A stretch of 64,000 nt of DNA. Origin: Pseudonocardia sp. CNS-004. Its GTDB lineage: Bacteria; Actinomycetota; Actinomycetes; Mycobacteriales; Pseudonocardiaceae. The DNA is taken from NCBI GenBank assembly GCA_001942185.1, contig MKJV01000075.1:45560-109559 (forward strand). The letters are read 5' to 3'. The position numbers and the translations under genes were made by a program. The notes beneath the pieces were generated by a model that had not been told where the DNA came from, did no database searches, and was given only the letters and a program-made list of their open reading frames with translations. Shown piece by piece: positions 27,377-37,386 of this stretch; the first letter of the stretch is position 1; each line of letters begins with the position of its first letter.

Positions 27377-27405
27377 AGTCTAGCTGCAAATGCAGCCGCT
27401 GTCGA
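27377..27405 (-). promoter_or_regulatory. rpoBC promoter
   Basis: Minus-strand TCGACA (27405-27400) and TAGACT (27382-27377) with a 17-base spacer, one mismatch from the -35 consensus. Initiation near 27369 gives a leader of about 240 bases to the TTG start. The gap 27132-27782 also contains a 9-bp inverted repeat, CTTGACGGG / CCCGTCAAG, at 27444-27466 (5-base loop), further upstream; its role is unknown. Confidence 0.55.
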
Positions 27406-27696
27406 GACAGGTCGCCGAGACAACCATCGAGACCTAAGAGTGACTTGACGGGCGCATCCCGTCAAGACTCTACGCGCCGGTAAGTGGTCCTTTTCGCGGG
27501 ATGAACGGCGCAGAGCCGCTGCTCCAGGGCCTGAAGGGCCACTCGCCGATCGACTTCGCCCCGTCCGAGCGACCGCCGAACGGGGCAGCGGGCGGGCCGG
27601 CCGCCCGAGGACGTGATCGTCCCGTCGCCGGACCGTGTCGTCACTGTCACCTCCGCCTGCCGGCCCACCTGACGAACGGGTCGGGCCGCGTCTGCC

Positions 27697-27725
27697 TTGA
27701 CACCGTCTCACGGACCGGCTGACGA
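27697..27725 (+). promoter_or_regulatory. possible promoter of acyl-CoA ligase
   Basis: A perfect TTGACA (27697-27702) is followed after 17 bases by TGACGA, a weak -10. It faces the acyl-CoA ligase start at 27783. Weak support. Confidence 0.3.
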
Positions 27726-27782
27726 TGCGGCGCCGGGGCGGGAGTCGAGATCGAGCAAGTGGCGATCGGGCAGGAGGCACGG

Positions 27783-29447
27783 ATGGTGTCCGCAACGAGG
27801 TACGGCGAGCGGCCGTGGCTGGCGCGCTACGACCCGGGGCAGCCGCACGACCTCCGGCCCGAGCACAGCGACGCGCTGGCCATGTTCCGCGCGGCCGTCA
27901 CCCGCAACCCGGACGGCGACGCCGTGCGGTACTTCGACGGCCGGATCACGCTGCGCGAGCTCGACGAGCTCTCCGACGCGTTCGCCGTCGGCCTCCTCGA
28001 CTCCGGGCTGACCGCGGGCGACCGGGTGGCGCTGTACCTGCAGAACGTGCCGCAGTTCGTCATCGGGCTCCTCGGCACGTGGAAGGCGGGCGCCATCGCC
28101 GTGCCGATCAACCCGATGAACCGGGCACGCGAGCTGGAGCTCCTGCTCACCGACTCGGGCGCACGGGTGCTGGTGTGCCTGCAGAGCCTCTACCGCGACG
28201 TCGCGGCCGACGTGGTCGGGCGCACCGGGGTGCAGACGGTGGTCACGACGTCCGAGCTGGACCACCAGAGCCGCGACGACGAGCGGGCGTTCGGCGGGTC
28301 CGCCCGCATCGACGTCCCGGGCACGGTCGACATGGTCGAGCTGACGGCCCGGTTCCGCGGCCAGGCCCCTCCCCCGGTGTCGTTCACCCCGGAGGACACC
28401 GCGTGCCTCACCTACACCTCCGGCACGACCGGCCCGCCCAAGGGCGCCATGAACACCCACGGGAACGTGGTGTTCAACAGCCAGGCCTACCGCGCGTGGT
28501 GCAACCTCACCGCCGACGACGTCGTGCTCGGGGTGGCGCCGCTGTTCCACATCACCGGGCTCATCGCGGGCGTCACCACCTCACTGCTGCTCGGGGCCCC
28601 GCTCGTGCTGTTCCACCGCTTCGAGCCCTCGCTCGCCATCGACGTGGTCCGCGAGGAGCGCCCGACGTTCACGGTGGGGTCCATCACGGTGTTCATCGCG
28701 CTGATGAACGCGCCGAACGCCGAGCGTGACGCCCTCGCCTCGCTCACGAAGATCTGGTCGGGGGGCGCGCCGATCCCGCCGTCCACGGTGAAGGCGTTCT
28801 CGGCGGCGTTCGGGCAGTACATCCACAACATCTACGGGCTCACCGAGACCACGTCGCCGTCGCACGGCGTGCCCGCAGGCGCCGACGCACCGGTCGACGA
28901 GGCGTCGGGCGCTCTCTCGGTGGGCGTCCCCATCTACAACACCGTCGTGCGCATCGTCGGCGACGCGGGTGAGGACCTCCCGCCCGGCGAGATCGGCGAG
29001 ATCGTGACGAGCGGCCCTCAGATCGTGTCCGGCTACTGGAACAAGCCGGAGGAGACCGAACGGGCCATCCCCGGCGGTGCGCTGCACACGGGCGACGTGG
29101 GCTACATGGACGCCGACGGCTGGTTCTACATCGTCGACCGCAAGAAGGACCAGATCAACGCCGGTGGCTACAAGGTGTGGCCGCGTGAGGTGGAGGACGT
29201 GCTCTACGAGCACGACGCCGTGCGCGAGGCCGCGGTGGTGGGGGTGCCCGACGAGTACCGGGGAGAGACGGTGAAGGCCTACGTCAGCCTCCGGCCCGGC
29301 CGCACCGCGGACGAGGCCGAGCTGATCGCGTTCTGCAAGGAGCGGATGGCGGCCTACAAGTACCCGCGCCACGTGGAGTTCCTCGACGAGATCCCGAAGA
29401 CGGTGACGGGCAAGCTGCTGCGCCGGGAGCTGCGCGCGCGGGGCTGA
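27783..29447 (+). CDS. fatty-acid/aryl acyl-CoA ligase (AMP-forming)
   Basis: 554 residues from ATG 27783, preceded by AGGAGG at good spacing (an earlier start at 27759 has none). Adenylation motifs are in order: YTSGTTGPPKG (A3, about residue 215), YGLTETTSP, GEIVTSGPQIVSGYW, GDVGYMDADGWFYIVDRKKDQI, and the catalytic-lysine end KTVTGKLLRREL. It activates a carboxylate to acyl-AMP and then acyl-CoA; chain length cannot be told. It is plus strand, divergent from rpoB and convergent to rplL, so it interrupts the usual rplJL-rpoBC order. No codon or base anomaly stands out. Confidence 0.93.
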   Translation: MVSATRYGERPWLARYDPGQPHDLRPEHSDALAMFRAAVTRNPDGDAVRYFDGRITLRELDELSDAFAVGLLDSGLTAGDRVALYLQNVPQFVIGLLGTWKAGAIAVPINPMNRARELELLLTDSGARVLVCLQSLYRDVAADVVGRTGVQTVVTTSELDHQSRDDERAFGGSARIDVPGTVDMVELTARFRGQAPPPVSFTPEDTACLTYTSGTTGPPKGAMNTHGNVVFNSQAYRAWCNLTADDVVLGVAPLFHITGLIAGVTTSLLLGAPLVLFHRFEPSLAIDVVREERPTFTVGSITVFIALMNAPNAERDALASLTKIWSGGAPIPPSTVKAFSAAFGQYIHNIYGLTETTSPSHGVPAGADAPVDEASGALSVGVPIYNTVVRIVGDAGEDLPPGEIGEIVTSGPQIVSGYWNKPEETERAIPGGALHTGDVGYMDADGWFYIVDRKKDQINAGGYKVWPREVEDVLYEHDAVREAAVVGVPDEYRGETVKAYVSLRPGRTADEAELIAFCKERMAAYKYPRHVEFLDEIPKTVTGKLLRRELRARG

Positions 29448-29451
29448 ACGA

Positions 29452-29498
29452 ACGAACGGCACTCCCGTCCGAACCTATCGGACGAAAGTGCCGTTCGT
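29452..29498. terminator. bidirectional terminator
   Basis: Two-part hairpin: a 12-bp outer stem (ACGAACGGCACT / AGTGCCGTTCGT), a 2x2 internal loop, a 7-bp inner stem (CGTCCGA / TCGGACG) and a 5-base loop. It lies between the convergent ligase and rplL, so it can serve both. Confidence 0.75.
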
Positions 29499-29518
29499 CT
29501 GGTGCGCGGAGCGCGAGG

Positions 29519-29909
29519 TCAGCTCAGGCTGACCTTGGCGCCGGCCTCCTCGAGCTTGGCCTTCGCCGCGTCGGCGGCGTCCTTGGCCACGGCCTCGAGG
29601 ATCGGCTTCGGGGCGCTCTCGACGAGGTCCTTGGCCTCCTTCAGGCCCAGGCCCGAGACGAGCTCGCGGACGACCTTGATGACCTGGATCTTCTTGTCAC
29701 CCGCGCCTCGAGGACGACGTTGAACTCGTCCTTCTCCTCGGCGCCTCGGCCGGAGCACCGGCCGCGGCGGGACCGGCGGCGGCCACGGCGACCGGGGCGG
29801 CCGCGGTGACGTCGAAGGTCTCCTCGAACTTCTTCACGAACTCCGACAGCTCGATGAGGGTGAGGTCCTTGAAGGCCTCGAGCAGCTCGTCGGTGGAAAG
29901 CTTCGCCAT
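29519..29909 (-). CDS. rplL: 50S ribosomal protein L7/L12 (two frame breaks)
   Basis: The stalk protein that recruits elongation-factor GTPases. The N-terminal dimerisation domain is in the frame from ATG 29909 ([20 protein letters not shown], Ala/Pro hinge). The C-terminal globular domain ([30 protein letters not shown], ending GAKVSLS) is in another. The stretch between them ([13 protein letters not shown]) is in a third, so two single-base losses near 29747 and 29704 are needed. Corrected length is 130 residues, normal. Confidence 0.95.
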
Positions 29910-29949
29910 GGTGGTGCCTCTCTGGTGTTGCTGAGCGTGGGGGTGGGGG

Positions 29950-30501
29950 TCAGGCCTCGGTGGCGGGGGCGGCTGTGCCGCCCTCCTCCTCGGCTCGCTT
30001 GTCGGCCAGCGCCTGGGCCAGGCGGGCCACCTGCGAGGCGGGAGCGGCGAACAGGCCCGCGGCCTTCGCCATGCTGCCCTTCATCGCACCTGCCAGCTTG
30101 GCCAGCAGGACCTCGCGGGACTCCAGGTCGGCGAGCTGGTTGACCTCGGCGACGGTCAGCGCGCGACCGTCCATGAAGCCACCCTTGATCACCAGGCCCT
30201 GGTTGCCCTTGGCGAACTCGCGCAGCGCCTTGGCGGCGTCGACGGGCTCACCGGTGATGAACGTGATCGCCGTGGGGCCGACGAGCAGCTCGTCGAGGCC
30301 GTTGACGCCCGCGTCCTCGGCAGCGCGCTTGACCAGCGTGTTCTTCGCGATGCGGTACGTCGCACCGTCGCCGAGCGACCGGCGCAGCGTCGTGAGCTGC
30401 GACATCGTCAGGCCGCGGTACTCGGTGACCACCGAGGCGGACGCGCCCCGGAACTTCTCGGCGATCTCCTCGACCGCCGCGACCTTGTCGGGTCGGGCCA
30501 T
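29950..30501 (-). CDS. rplJ: 50S ribosomal protein L10
   Basis: L10 anchors L7/L12 dimers to the ribosome. The frame is intact, 183 residues from ATG 30501, with GAGGAGG upstream. It begins [19 protein letters not shown] and has the [18 protein letters not shown] and [13 protein letters not shown] blocks and a helical C-terminal L12-binding tail. rplL follows after 40 bases. Confidence 0.97.
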   Translation of the reverse strand: MARPDKVAAVEEIAEKFRGASASVVTEYRGLTMSQLTTLRRSLGDGATYRIAKNTLVKRAAEDAGVNGLDELLVGPTAITFITGEPVDAAKALREFAKGNQGLVIKGGFMDGRALTVAEVNQLADLESREVLLAKLAGAMKGSMAKAAGLFAAPASQVARLAQALADKRAEEEGGTAAPATEA

Positions 30502-30773
30502 CCTCGCCTCCTCTCGTCGTGGTCGGTGTTGTTCCTGCGGTTCGCACCGACCGACGACCTCGGAAACGACGAACGCCCCGGCGCAGGAGCGCACGGGGCG
30601 TGGCAGGGGCACGTGAACACGCACCCCGCGATGACCTCGTCCTCCTGCGCGGGCCGCCCGCGGATGCGGGGCCTTCGTGTGCCCCGTGAAGGGCACAGAC
30701 CTGCGGTCTTCGGTGGAACCGTCGTCCAGGATACGGCACCGCGGATCAGGGACGTCCGCGGCCCATCGGGGTC
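30502..30773 (-). ncRNA. probable L10-type mRNA leader
   Basis: A 270-base region before rplJ without a gene. It contains ACGCCCCG-GCGC-AGGA-GCGC-A-CGGGGCGT (30573-30601), a strong hairpin, and a second GC-rich inverted segment near 30650-30670. Its position, length and strong structure fit an autoregulatory leader bound by L10/L12, as known in many bacteria. This is inference; the exact fold was not computed. Confidence 0.4.
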
Positions 30774-30813
30774 GTGAGTGGATACGAGTGCCGGAGCACT
30801 CGTATCCACTCAC
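30774..30813 (-). terminator. terminator of the mce operon
   Basis: A perfect 18-bp inverted repeat with a 4-base loop (GTGAGTGGATACGAGTGC, CGGA, complement), ending 7 bases before the last mce-operon stop. It separates the mce operon from the rplJ leader. The arms, with core GAGTG.ATACGAGTGC, look like an intergenic repeat family used as terminators. Confidence 0.75.
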
Positions 30814-30820
30814 GGGGGGG

Positions 30821-31893
30821 TCAGAGGGGCGTGACCGCGGCGATCTTCCAGCGGCCGTCGACGCGCTCGCCGGTGACCGTCAGGCGGCCCGCGGCGGCCA
30901 ACTGCTGCGCCTGCGCGTCGGGGGCGGCGCGGGTGGCCTGCTGATCGACGAAGGCCACCACCACCGCGCGGTCGCCGGTGATCTCCTTGACCGCGGAGTG
31001 GGTGACCGTCGCCGACACCACGGCCTGCTGCTGCGGGGCCAGCGCCCGCACCTCGCCGAACAGCCGGTCGAACTGCGCCGCGAACTCCGGCGTGATCACG
31101 TCCCGGGCGGCGCGCTCGTTCTCGTCGAGCCGCGCGAAGTCGAACGAGTAGACGGCCTCGACCGCATCGGACAGCTGGCCCGCCGCCTCGGCGGTGGCGC
31201 CGACGTCCACCAGCGCGGTGTTCGTGGCCGCCGGGGTGCTTCGCAGCTGCGTGTCCCGGATGCCCGCGACGACGGCCACGGTGGCGAGCACGACCGCGGC
31301 CACCGCGAGCAGCGGGACGGCCCGGCGGCGCACCATGGCGGCGAGCCGGACCCCGCGGCCCGCCGGACGGGCCTCGGTGGGCTCACCGCCCGCATCGTCC
31401 GCGTCCTCGTCGGCGGTGGCGGTGGCGGTGGCCTCGACGGGCGTGGCCGGGGCGGGCCTGACCTGCTTCCGGCGGGCCTTCGCCGTGGCTTCGCCTGCTT
31501 CTCGTCGTCGACGACGGGGAGCCGCTCGGTCCCGTCGGCGACGGGTTCGGCGGACTCCACCGCGGTCGACGAGGCCTGCTTCCGGCGGGCCTCGTCCGCG
31601 GGCTCCTCGTCGTCGACGACCGGCAGTCGCTCGGTCCCGTCGACGACGGCAGTCGCTCGGTCCCGTCGACGACGGGTTCGGGGGCGGGCTCCGGACGCCG
31701 TGCGGCTTCGGTTCGCCGCCCTGACCGGCGGTCGGGGTGGCCTCGGCCGGGCGGGCCGGGGCGGCCGGAGGTGGTCTCGGGTGGCCTCGTCGGCGTGCCC
31801 GGACGGGCGGGGGACGGTGGGCGCCATCCCCGCCACGCGGGGGCGGCGCGACGGGGCCGGGCGGGGACGCGGGGAGCGGGGACGAGGTGGCAT
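30821..31893 (-). CDS. Mce-associated membrane protein with repeat-rich N-terminus (at least two frame breaks)
   Basis: The C-terminal 171 residues (from about 31336) are the Mce-associated core. One transmembrane helix ([20 protein letters not shown]) is followed by a soluble domain ending [13 protein letters not shown]. Upstream in other frames lies a long Pro/Arg then acidic cytoplasmic region. It contains three near-copies of [10 protein letters not shown] and two KARRKQ-type blocks. Breaks are near 31500 and 31647, one missing base each, perhaps more further up. The start is ATG 31893, after AGGAG, 14 bases past the previous gene. The N-terminal 150 residues cannot be read with confidence. 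Confidence 0.6.
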
Positions 31894-31907
31894 CGGGGGT
31901 GCTCCTG

Positions 31908-32474
31908 TCAGCTCGGCGTGCGGACCGGGGCGACCCGGCTCGCCTTCCAGCCCTGGTCGGTGCGGGTCATCTCGAGCTCGAGCCGCTGGCGGGTGATCAC
32001 GGGGTCCTGGCCCTCCGGACGGACCTCGACGTCGACGGCGACCAGCACGCGGGCGGTGCCCGCGCGCACGTCCAGCTCGGCGACGGCGGCGTCCGGCACG
32101 GTGGCGAGGGTGGCTCGCCTCGCCTGCGTGACGACCTGCTCGTACTCGGCGCGGTTGGCGCGGAACTCGTCGAGCAGCGTGCCGGTGGAGGTCTGCTCCC
32201 ACAGGTCGAGCCCGGCCGTGACGTTCTGGTGGTCGAGGGTGTTGAGGTTGATCGCGGCCTGCCGGGCGTCCACCAGCGCCGCCTCGCGCTCGGCGGCCAG
32301 CTCCAGTCCCTCGTCACCGAGCGCGAGCGCCCACCGTCCGCCGAAGAACAGCGCGGCGAGCGCGGTGAGCGCCACCAGCGCGGCGAGTGCGCGTACGGGG
32401 GTGATCTCGAACCGGCGCGACGGCGCCGGGTCCGGGTCCTGCTGTGGCGTGCGGGGCTTCTCGAGGACTGTCAT
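31908..32474 (-). CDS. Mce-associated membrane protein
   Basis: 188 residues, frame intact. A short cytoplasmic N-terminus (proline-rich, residues 1-25) leads to one membrane helix (ALAALVALTALAALFFGG) and a soluble domain with VTAGLDLWEQTSTG and a final QGWKASRVAPVR. It has the shape of Mce-associated proteins that stabilise Mce complexes. It lies in the operon 42 bases after mceF. Confidence 0.8.
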   Translation of the reverse strand: MTVLEKPRTPQQDPDPAPSRRFEITPVRALAALVALTALAALFFGGRWALALGDEGLELAAEREAALVDARQAAINLNTLDHQNVTAGLDLWEQTSTGTLLDEFRANRAEYEQVVTQARRATLATVPDAAVAELDVRAGTARVLVAVDVEVRPEGQDPVITRQRLELEMTRTDQGWKASRVAPVRTPS

Positions 32475-32516
32475 GCGGCTCTCCGTCGGGGGTCGGGTCG
32501 GCGCGGTGTCCGCGGG

Positions 32517-33757
32517 TCAGTCGAGGATCTGGGTGAGGGAGCTCAACGGTGGCAGGGAACCCACCCGGTCGGGGATGACGGGTGCGGATCCCGCGGGGAC
32601 GCCACCGCGCGGGGGGCCGGACGGGGCGCCGGCGGCCGGCATCGGGGTCTTGGCGCGCGGGATGTTCTGGGCGCCGCGCACGTCGATCGGGCTGCCGGGC
32701 GGCTCGGCGCAGTATGCCTTGCGGTTGAACGGGGCGTCGGACACGTCGCTGCCGGGGCGGCGGTCGGTGCCCTCGTACCCCCGGGTGCAGGGAGGCGGGT
32801 CGAAGAGGTTGCTCAGGACGAGCCCGAGGTGGGCGGTGCCGTCGCCGGGCACCACGGTGTAGGTCGTGCTGGTGACGCCGGGGTAGGTGACGAGGATCTG
32901 GCGGAGAGCGGCCTGGCGGGGCTCGGCCACCCGGGAGATCGTGAGCAGGTCGGCGATGAGCTCGCCGAGCCCGCTGCCGCTCTCCCGCAGCAGCCCCCTG
33001 ATCTCGGTGGAGGCCTCGGGCCCCGTCTCCATCAACCTGCGCAGGTCCGGGTCGGACTCCGCGAGCTGGTCGGCGAGCAGCGCCAGGTCCTCGCTGAAGC
33101 TGCGGAAGGAGCCCGCCACCTCGTTCTGCGTGGTGAGGACGGTGCGGCCGTCCTCGATGAGGGTCACGGTCTCCGGCAGCGCGTCCACCGCGTCCTCGGT
33201 GAACGCGTTGGTGGTGTCGAGCAGCTTCTGCAGCGGAAGCGCCGTGTTGGAGAAGGCGGCACCGAGCTCGTCCACCACGGTGCGCAGCGAGTCCAGAGGC
33301 ACCGACCGGACGAAGTCGTCGAGGCTCACGATCAGCTGCTCGACCGGCACCGGCGTGCTCGTACGCCCCACCGGGATGACGGAGCCGCCCTCGAGGTACG
33401 GGCCGCCGTCGCTCGCGGGCCGCAGGTCGACGTACTGCTCGCCGATCGCGGAGAGGTTGTGGACGGCCGCGTCGACGTCCATGGGGATGGCCGGGGCGGT
33501 CCGCCGGATGTCGAGCTGCGCCTCGACCCCGTCCGTGGTGACGGTCAGCTCGCCGACCCGCCCGACGCTCACCCCGCGGTACGTGACGTCGGCCCCGGTG
33601 AAGATCCCGCCGGACTGTGCGAGCTGGACCCGCACCGGGTAGGTCGTGGTGCCGAACACGTCGCCGAACCCGGCGTAGCGGAACCCGGCGTAGCGACCCC
33701 CGCGATGGTGATCAGCAGGAAAGCCACCAGCTGGATCCGGATGATCTTGGTGATCAT
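32517..33757 (-). CDS. mceF: MceF-type substrate-binding protein (one frame break)
   Basis: A single N-terminal membrane helix (MITKIIRIQLVAFLLITIAG), then the MlaD/Mce domain (FTGADVTYRGVSVGRVGELTVT), then a helical region to a Cys-containing C-terminus. Corrected length is 413 residues; the break near 33695 (one missing C, IAGVRYAGF) falls directly after the helix. There is a 15-bp direct duplication, encoding RYAGF twice, just after the break. It overlaps mceE by 4 bases. Homologues form the periplasmic lipid-transfer channel. Confidence 0.88.
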
Positions 33758-35009
33758 CGGCCACCTCCGAGCAGGCCGCCCAGCAGCCCGCCGTCGCGGG
33801 TGGGCTCGGCGTCCTCGTCGGGAGGCTCCGGCGACCCGGACGTCGGGGTCGGCTCGACCTCACCGGGCAGCGGCAGGAGATCTCCCTGGCCCAGCAACGG
33901 GAAGCTCGGCAGCGACGGGCTCTCCGGGCCGAGCAGCGGCCCGAGCAGCTGCGACGTCGGCGGCAGCATCCCCAGCGTCCCGTCCGGGCCGGGGAACGGC
34001 TCGCCCGAGCGCGCCAGGTTCTCGAGGACGCTGCTCAGGTCGAGGTCGAGCTCGACGTAGAGGTTGGAGTAGTCGCCCGCGAACGCGTCCACCGTGCCGT
34101 CGCTGAACGGGAAGGTGGGCAGCAGGCTCAGCGAGTTCACCAGGTCCGGACCGGACTCGACGAGCTTCGCGAGCACCGGCCGCAGCAGCTCGAGGTCGGC
34201 CACCACGTCGTCGTGGCTGCGGTTGACCACGTCGGTGGCGACGCCGGAGAGCCGGTCGAGCGCCTGCAGCATGTCGACGAGCTTGCCGCGCTGGTCCTCG
34301 AGCTCACGCAGGCCCGGCGAGAGGTCGGCCAACGCGGTCTTGATCTGGCCCTTGCGGTCGCGCAGCGTGCCGGAGAGCCGGTTGATCTCGTCGATGGCGC
34401 GGGTGATCTCGGTCTTGTGGCTGTCGAGCGCCCCGACGAGCGCGTCGAGGTCGTCGAGCAGCGCGCGGATCTCCGGCTCGTTGCCCGACAGCGCCTTGTT
34501 CAGCTCGGACGCGATCGTCCGGATCTGGGCCACCCCGCCGCCGTTGAGCAGCAGCGACAGCGAGCCCAGCACCTCCTCGACCTCGGCGGCGCGCTGGTGC
34601 GCAACAGCGGGATGGTGGCGCCGTCGACGATCCGGCCGGACGCGGCGTCCGTCGGTGCCAGCAGCTCGACGAACTTCTCACCGAGGAGGCTGGTGGTGCG
34701 AACCCTGGCCTGCACGTCGGGCGGCAGCGCGACGTCACCGTTGACGAGCACGGTGACCTGGGCCGTCCAGTCCGGGCCCACGGCGATGTCGCTGACCGTC
34801 CCGACCGGCACGTCGTCGACCTTCACCAGCGACTGCGGCACCAGGTCGACCACATCGGTGAACTCGATGGTCAGCCGGTAGGGGTCGTCGCCGAGGCTCG
34901 CCCCACCCGGCAGGTCGACGCCGCGCAGGCCTCCGGACAGCACCCCGCAGCCGGACGTGAGCAGCAGGGTGGCGGCGGTCATGACGGCGGCCAGGGCACG
35001 GCGGTTCAT
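33754..35009 (-). CDS. mceE: MceE-type lipoprotein (one frame break)
   Basis: Starts at ATG 35009, with a lipoprotein signal (MNRRALAAVMTAATLLLTSG followed by Cys). The Mce domain has QSLVKVDDVPVGTVSDIAV and the segment LLGEKFVELLAP. Helical repeats and a proline-rich tail follow. The break near 34602 (one missing C, RTSRAAEVEEVLG) separates the two halves. Corrected length 418 residues. It overlaps mceD and mceF by 4 bases. As the only lipidated Mce subunit it would anchor the complex to the membrane. Confidence 0.9.
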
Positions 35010-36415
35010 CGGCCACCCCCGAACAGGTCGGCGAGGCCGCCCGACCGTTCGTCGGACTCGCCCTCGTCGTTCGACTCGCTCTCGTTCGTGTCGGACCCCT
35101 CGGGCGTCGCGCGGTCCTGCGGCTCGGCGCGACCGCTGGGCTCCTGCTGCTCCGGCGTCTCGGTGGGGGTCCGCTCCCCGTCCTGCCCGGTCGCCGGTGC
35201 ACCGGGGAGACCGGGCAGCGGCAGCGCGGGCGCCGCGCTGCCCGGGGCGGCGGGCTCCGTCGGCAGTGCGAGACCCGGGACGGGCGGGGGTTGCCCGTTC
35301 TGCAACGCGGTGATCACGTCGGCCGCGCTGGGCAGCGGGACGACGCCGTCGAGGACGGGCGCCAGCTTCCCGCACGCGGTGGTGAGGTCCGGCGGGATCG
35401 GCCCGCTGCGGCCCAGCAGCTCGCAGACCAGTGCCGGGATCGGCATCGTGAGCTCGTTGATGTCCGCGCGGGCGTCGAGGGTGCCGGACGCGCCGTTGTA
35501 GGCCAGCGACAGGTTGCCGAGCGCGGCGGGCGCGACGTCGAGCACCTCGGCGAGGGCCTTGCGCTGGTCGACGACGACCTCGGTGACGTCGGTGAGCCGG
35601 TCGACGTTCGACTTCACCAGTTCGCGGTTGTCCCGGACGAAGTCCGCCACCTCGTCGAGGGCGATGGACAGCTCCCGCACCGCGGTGGCCAGGTCGCCGC
35701 GCTCGTCGGCGAGGAACCCCGCGACGTCCGCGAGCCGCTTGTTGAACTCACGCACCTCACCGTCGTTCTCGGCGAGCATCGACGTGAACGACTGCAGCTC
35801 CCTGACCGTGCCGAACAGCTCCTCGCGGGAGTCGGCGAGGGTGCCCGAGAGCTCTCCGAGGTTGCGGATCGTGTCGTTCAGCGGCCTGCCGTTGCCGTCC
35901 AGGTTCGCGGCGCCGACGTCGAGCGCGTCCGACAGCGCACCCTCGGAGTTGACCCCCTTCGGGCCCAGCGCGTCGGCGAGCTGGGTGGCCGTACGCGCCA
36001 GGTCGTCGACGCCGAGCGGCACCGCGGTGCGCTCGAGCGGGATCACGGCGCCGTCCTGCAGCTCCGGCCCGGCGGACCAGGTGGGGGCGAGCTGGACGTA
36101 CCGGCCCGTGACGAGGCTCGGTGACACCACGATCGCCTTCGCGTCGGCGGGCAGCTTGAGGTCGGGGTCGTCGATGCGCATCTCGACCCGCACCCGGGTG
36201 CCCTCGGGCGTGATGCTGACGATGTCCCCGACCGGCACGCCCAGCACCCGCACCGAGTTGTCCTCGAACACGCCGGTCGCCGACGTGAAGTAGGCCGTGA
36301 TCATCCGGGACGGGTGCTGCAGCACGATGTAGAGCCCGCTCGCCACCAGCACGGCGATCACGGCCGCGAGCCCGGTGAGCTGCAGCTGCCTGCGGTCGGT
36401 CGGGGTGAGTGGCAT
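35006..36415 (-). CDS. mceD: MceD-type substrate-binding protein
   Basis: Frame intact, 469 residues from ATG 36415. A membrane helix at residues 12-33 (LTGLAAVIAVLVASGLYIVL) is followed by the Mce domain (DNSVRVLGVPVGDIVSITPEG), an extended helical region and a disordered C-terminus rich in Pro, Glu, Ser and Asp. It overlaps mceE by 4 bases. It is the longest of the six. Confidence 0.92.
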   Translation of the reverse strand: MPLTPTDRRQLQLTGLAAVIAVLVASGLYIVLQHPSRMITAYFTSATGVFEDNSVRVLGVPVGDIVSITPEGTRVRVEMRIDDPDLKLPADAKAIVVSPSLVTGRYVQLAPTWSAGPELQDGAVIPLERTAVPLGVDDLARTATQLADALGPKGVNSEGALSDALDVGAANLDGNGRPLNDTIRNLGELSGTLADSREELFGTVRELQSFTSMLAENDGEVREFNKRLADVAGFLADERGDLATAVRELSIALDEVADFVRDNRELVKSNVDRLTDVTEVVVDQRKALAEVLDVAPAALGNLSLAYNGASGTLDARADINELTMPIPALVCELLGRSGPIPPDLTTACGKLAPVLDGVVPLPSAADVITALQNGQPPPVPGLALPTEPAAPGSAAPALPLPGLPGAPATGQDGERTPTETPEQQEPSGRAEPQDRATPEGSDTNESESNDEGESDERSGGLADLFGGGR

Positions 36416-36419
36416 CGGC

Positions 36420-37386
36420 TCAGCACCCCTCCTGGTTGACGGGGCCGACGGCGGGTGGGAGCAGTGCGCAGATGTAGTTGTCGAACCACTCGCCGTTGCC
36501 CGTGGCGTTGGTGAACAGCCGCACGAACACGGCGAGGTCACGGATGCCTGCGCCGAGTGCGTCCTTGTTGCGCTGCAGCAGCGCCGCGACCCGGTCGAGC
36601 TGGCTCCAGGGTGGGTCGCAGCTGCTCGGAGTTGTCGGCGACGAGCCCGCGCAGCTGCTCCGACAGCGCGATCGTGCCGTCGAGGAGCCTGCCGATCGCC
36701 TCGCGGCGGCGCTGGAGCTCACCGAGCAGCAGGTTGCCGTCCTTCAGCAGCTTCTCGACCTCGGCGTTGCGGTCCGCGAGCACCCCGGCGAGCTCGTGGG
36801 TGCCTGCGAGCAGCCGGCGGATCTCCTCGTCGCGGCTCGCGATCGTGGTGGACAGCCGGGAGAGCCCGTCGAGCGCACCCCTGATCTCGGGCGGGGTGTC
36901 GCGGAAGGTGTCCGACAGCGTGGTCAGGCTCTGCGCGAGCTGGTCGGTGTCGATCTGGTCGATGGTGCCGGACAGCCCGTCGAACGCCTCCACCACGTCG
37001 AACGGCGACGAGGTGCGCGCCAGCGGGATGGTCGCGTCGGCGTCGAGCTCCTCGTCGCCCTGCGGGTCGAGGGCGAGGGTCTTGGCGCCGAGCAGCGTCT
37101 TGATCTGGATCGACGCCGATGTGCGGTCGCCCACCCACGCCTCCGTGACGTCGAACGTGACGAGGACGTGGTCGCCCTCCAGCTCGACGTCCCGGACCCG
37201 GCCCGCCTCGACACCCGCCACCGTGACCATGTCGCCCGCCGTGAGCCCGGCGGCCTCGCGGAACTCGGCCCGGTACGTGGTGCCGCCACCGAAGATCGCG
37301 GGGCCGTTGAACGCGAGCACCACGACGAGGACGATCACCGAGAGGCCGATGATCGCCGTCGTCACGGGGTTGCGGGTGCCCGGCAT
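36420..37386 (-). CDS. mceC: MceC-type substrate-binding protein (one frame break)
   Basis: Starts at ATG 37386, overlapping the mceB stop by 1 base. A membrane helix at about residues 8-28 precedes the Mce domain (GLTAGDMVTVAGVEAGRVRDVELEG). The frame breaks near 36608. Here one extra C, rather than a missing base, best explains the shift (PTLEQLDRVAALLQRNKD). The C-terminus, NATGNGEWFDNYICALLPP, is typical for this subunit. Corrected length 321 residues. Confidence 0.88.
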
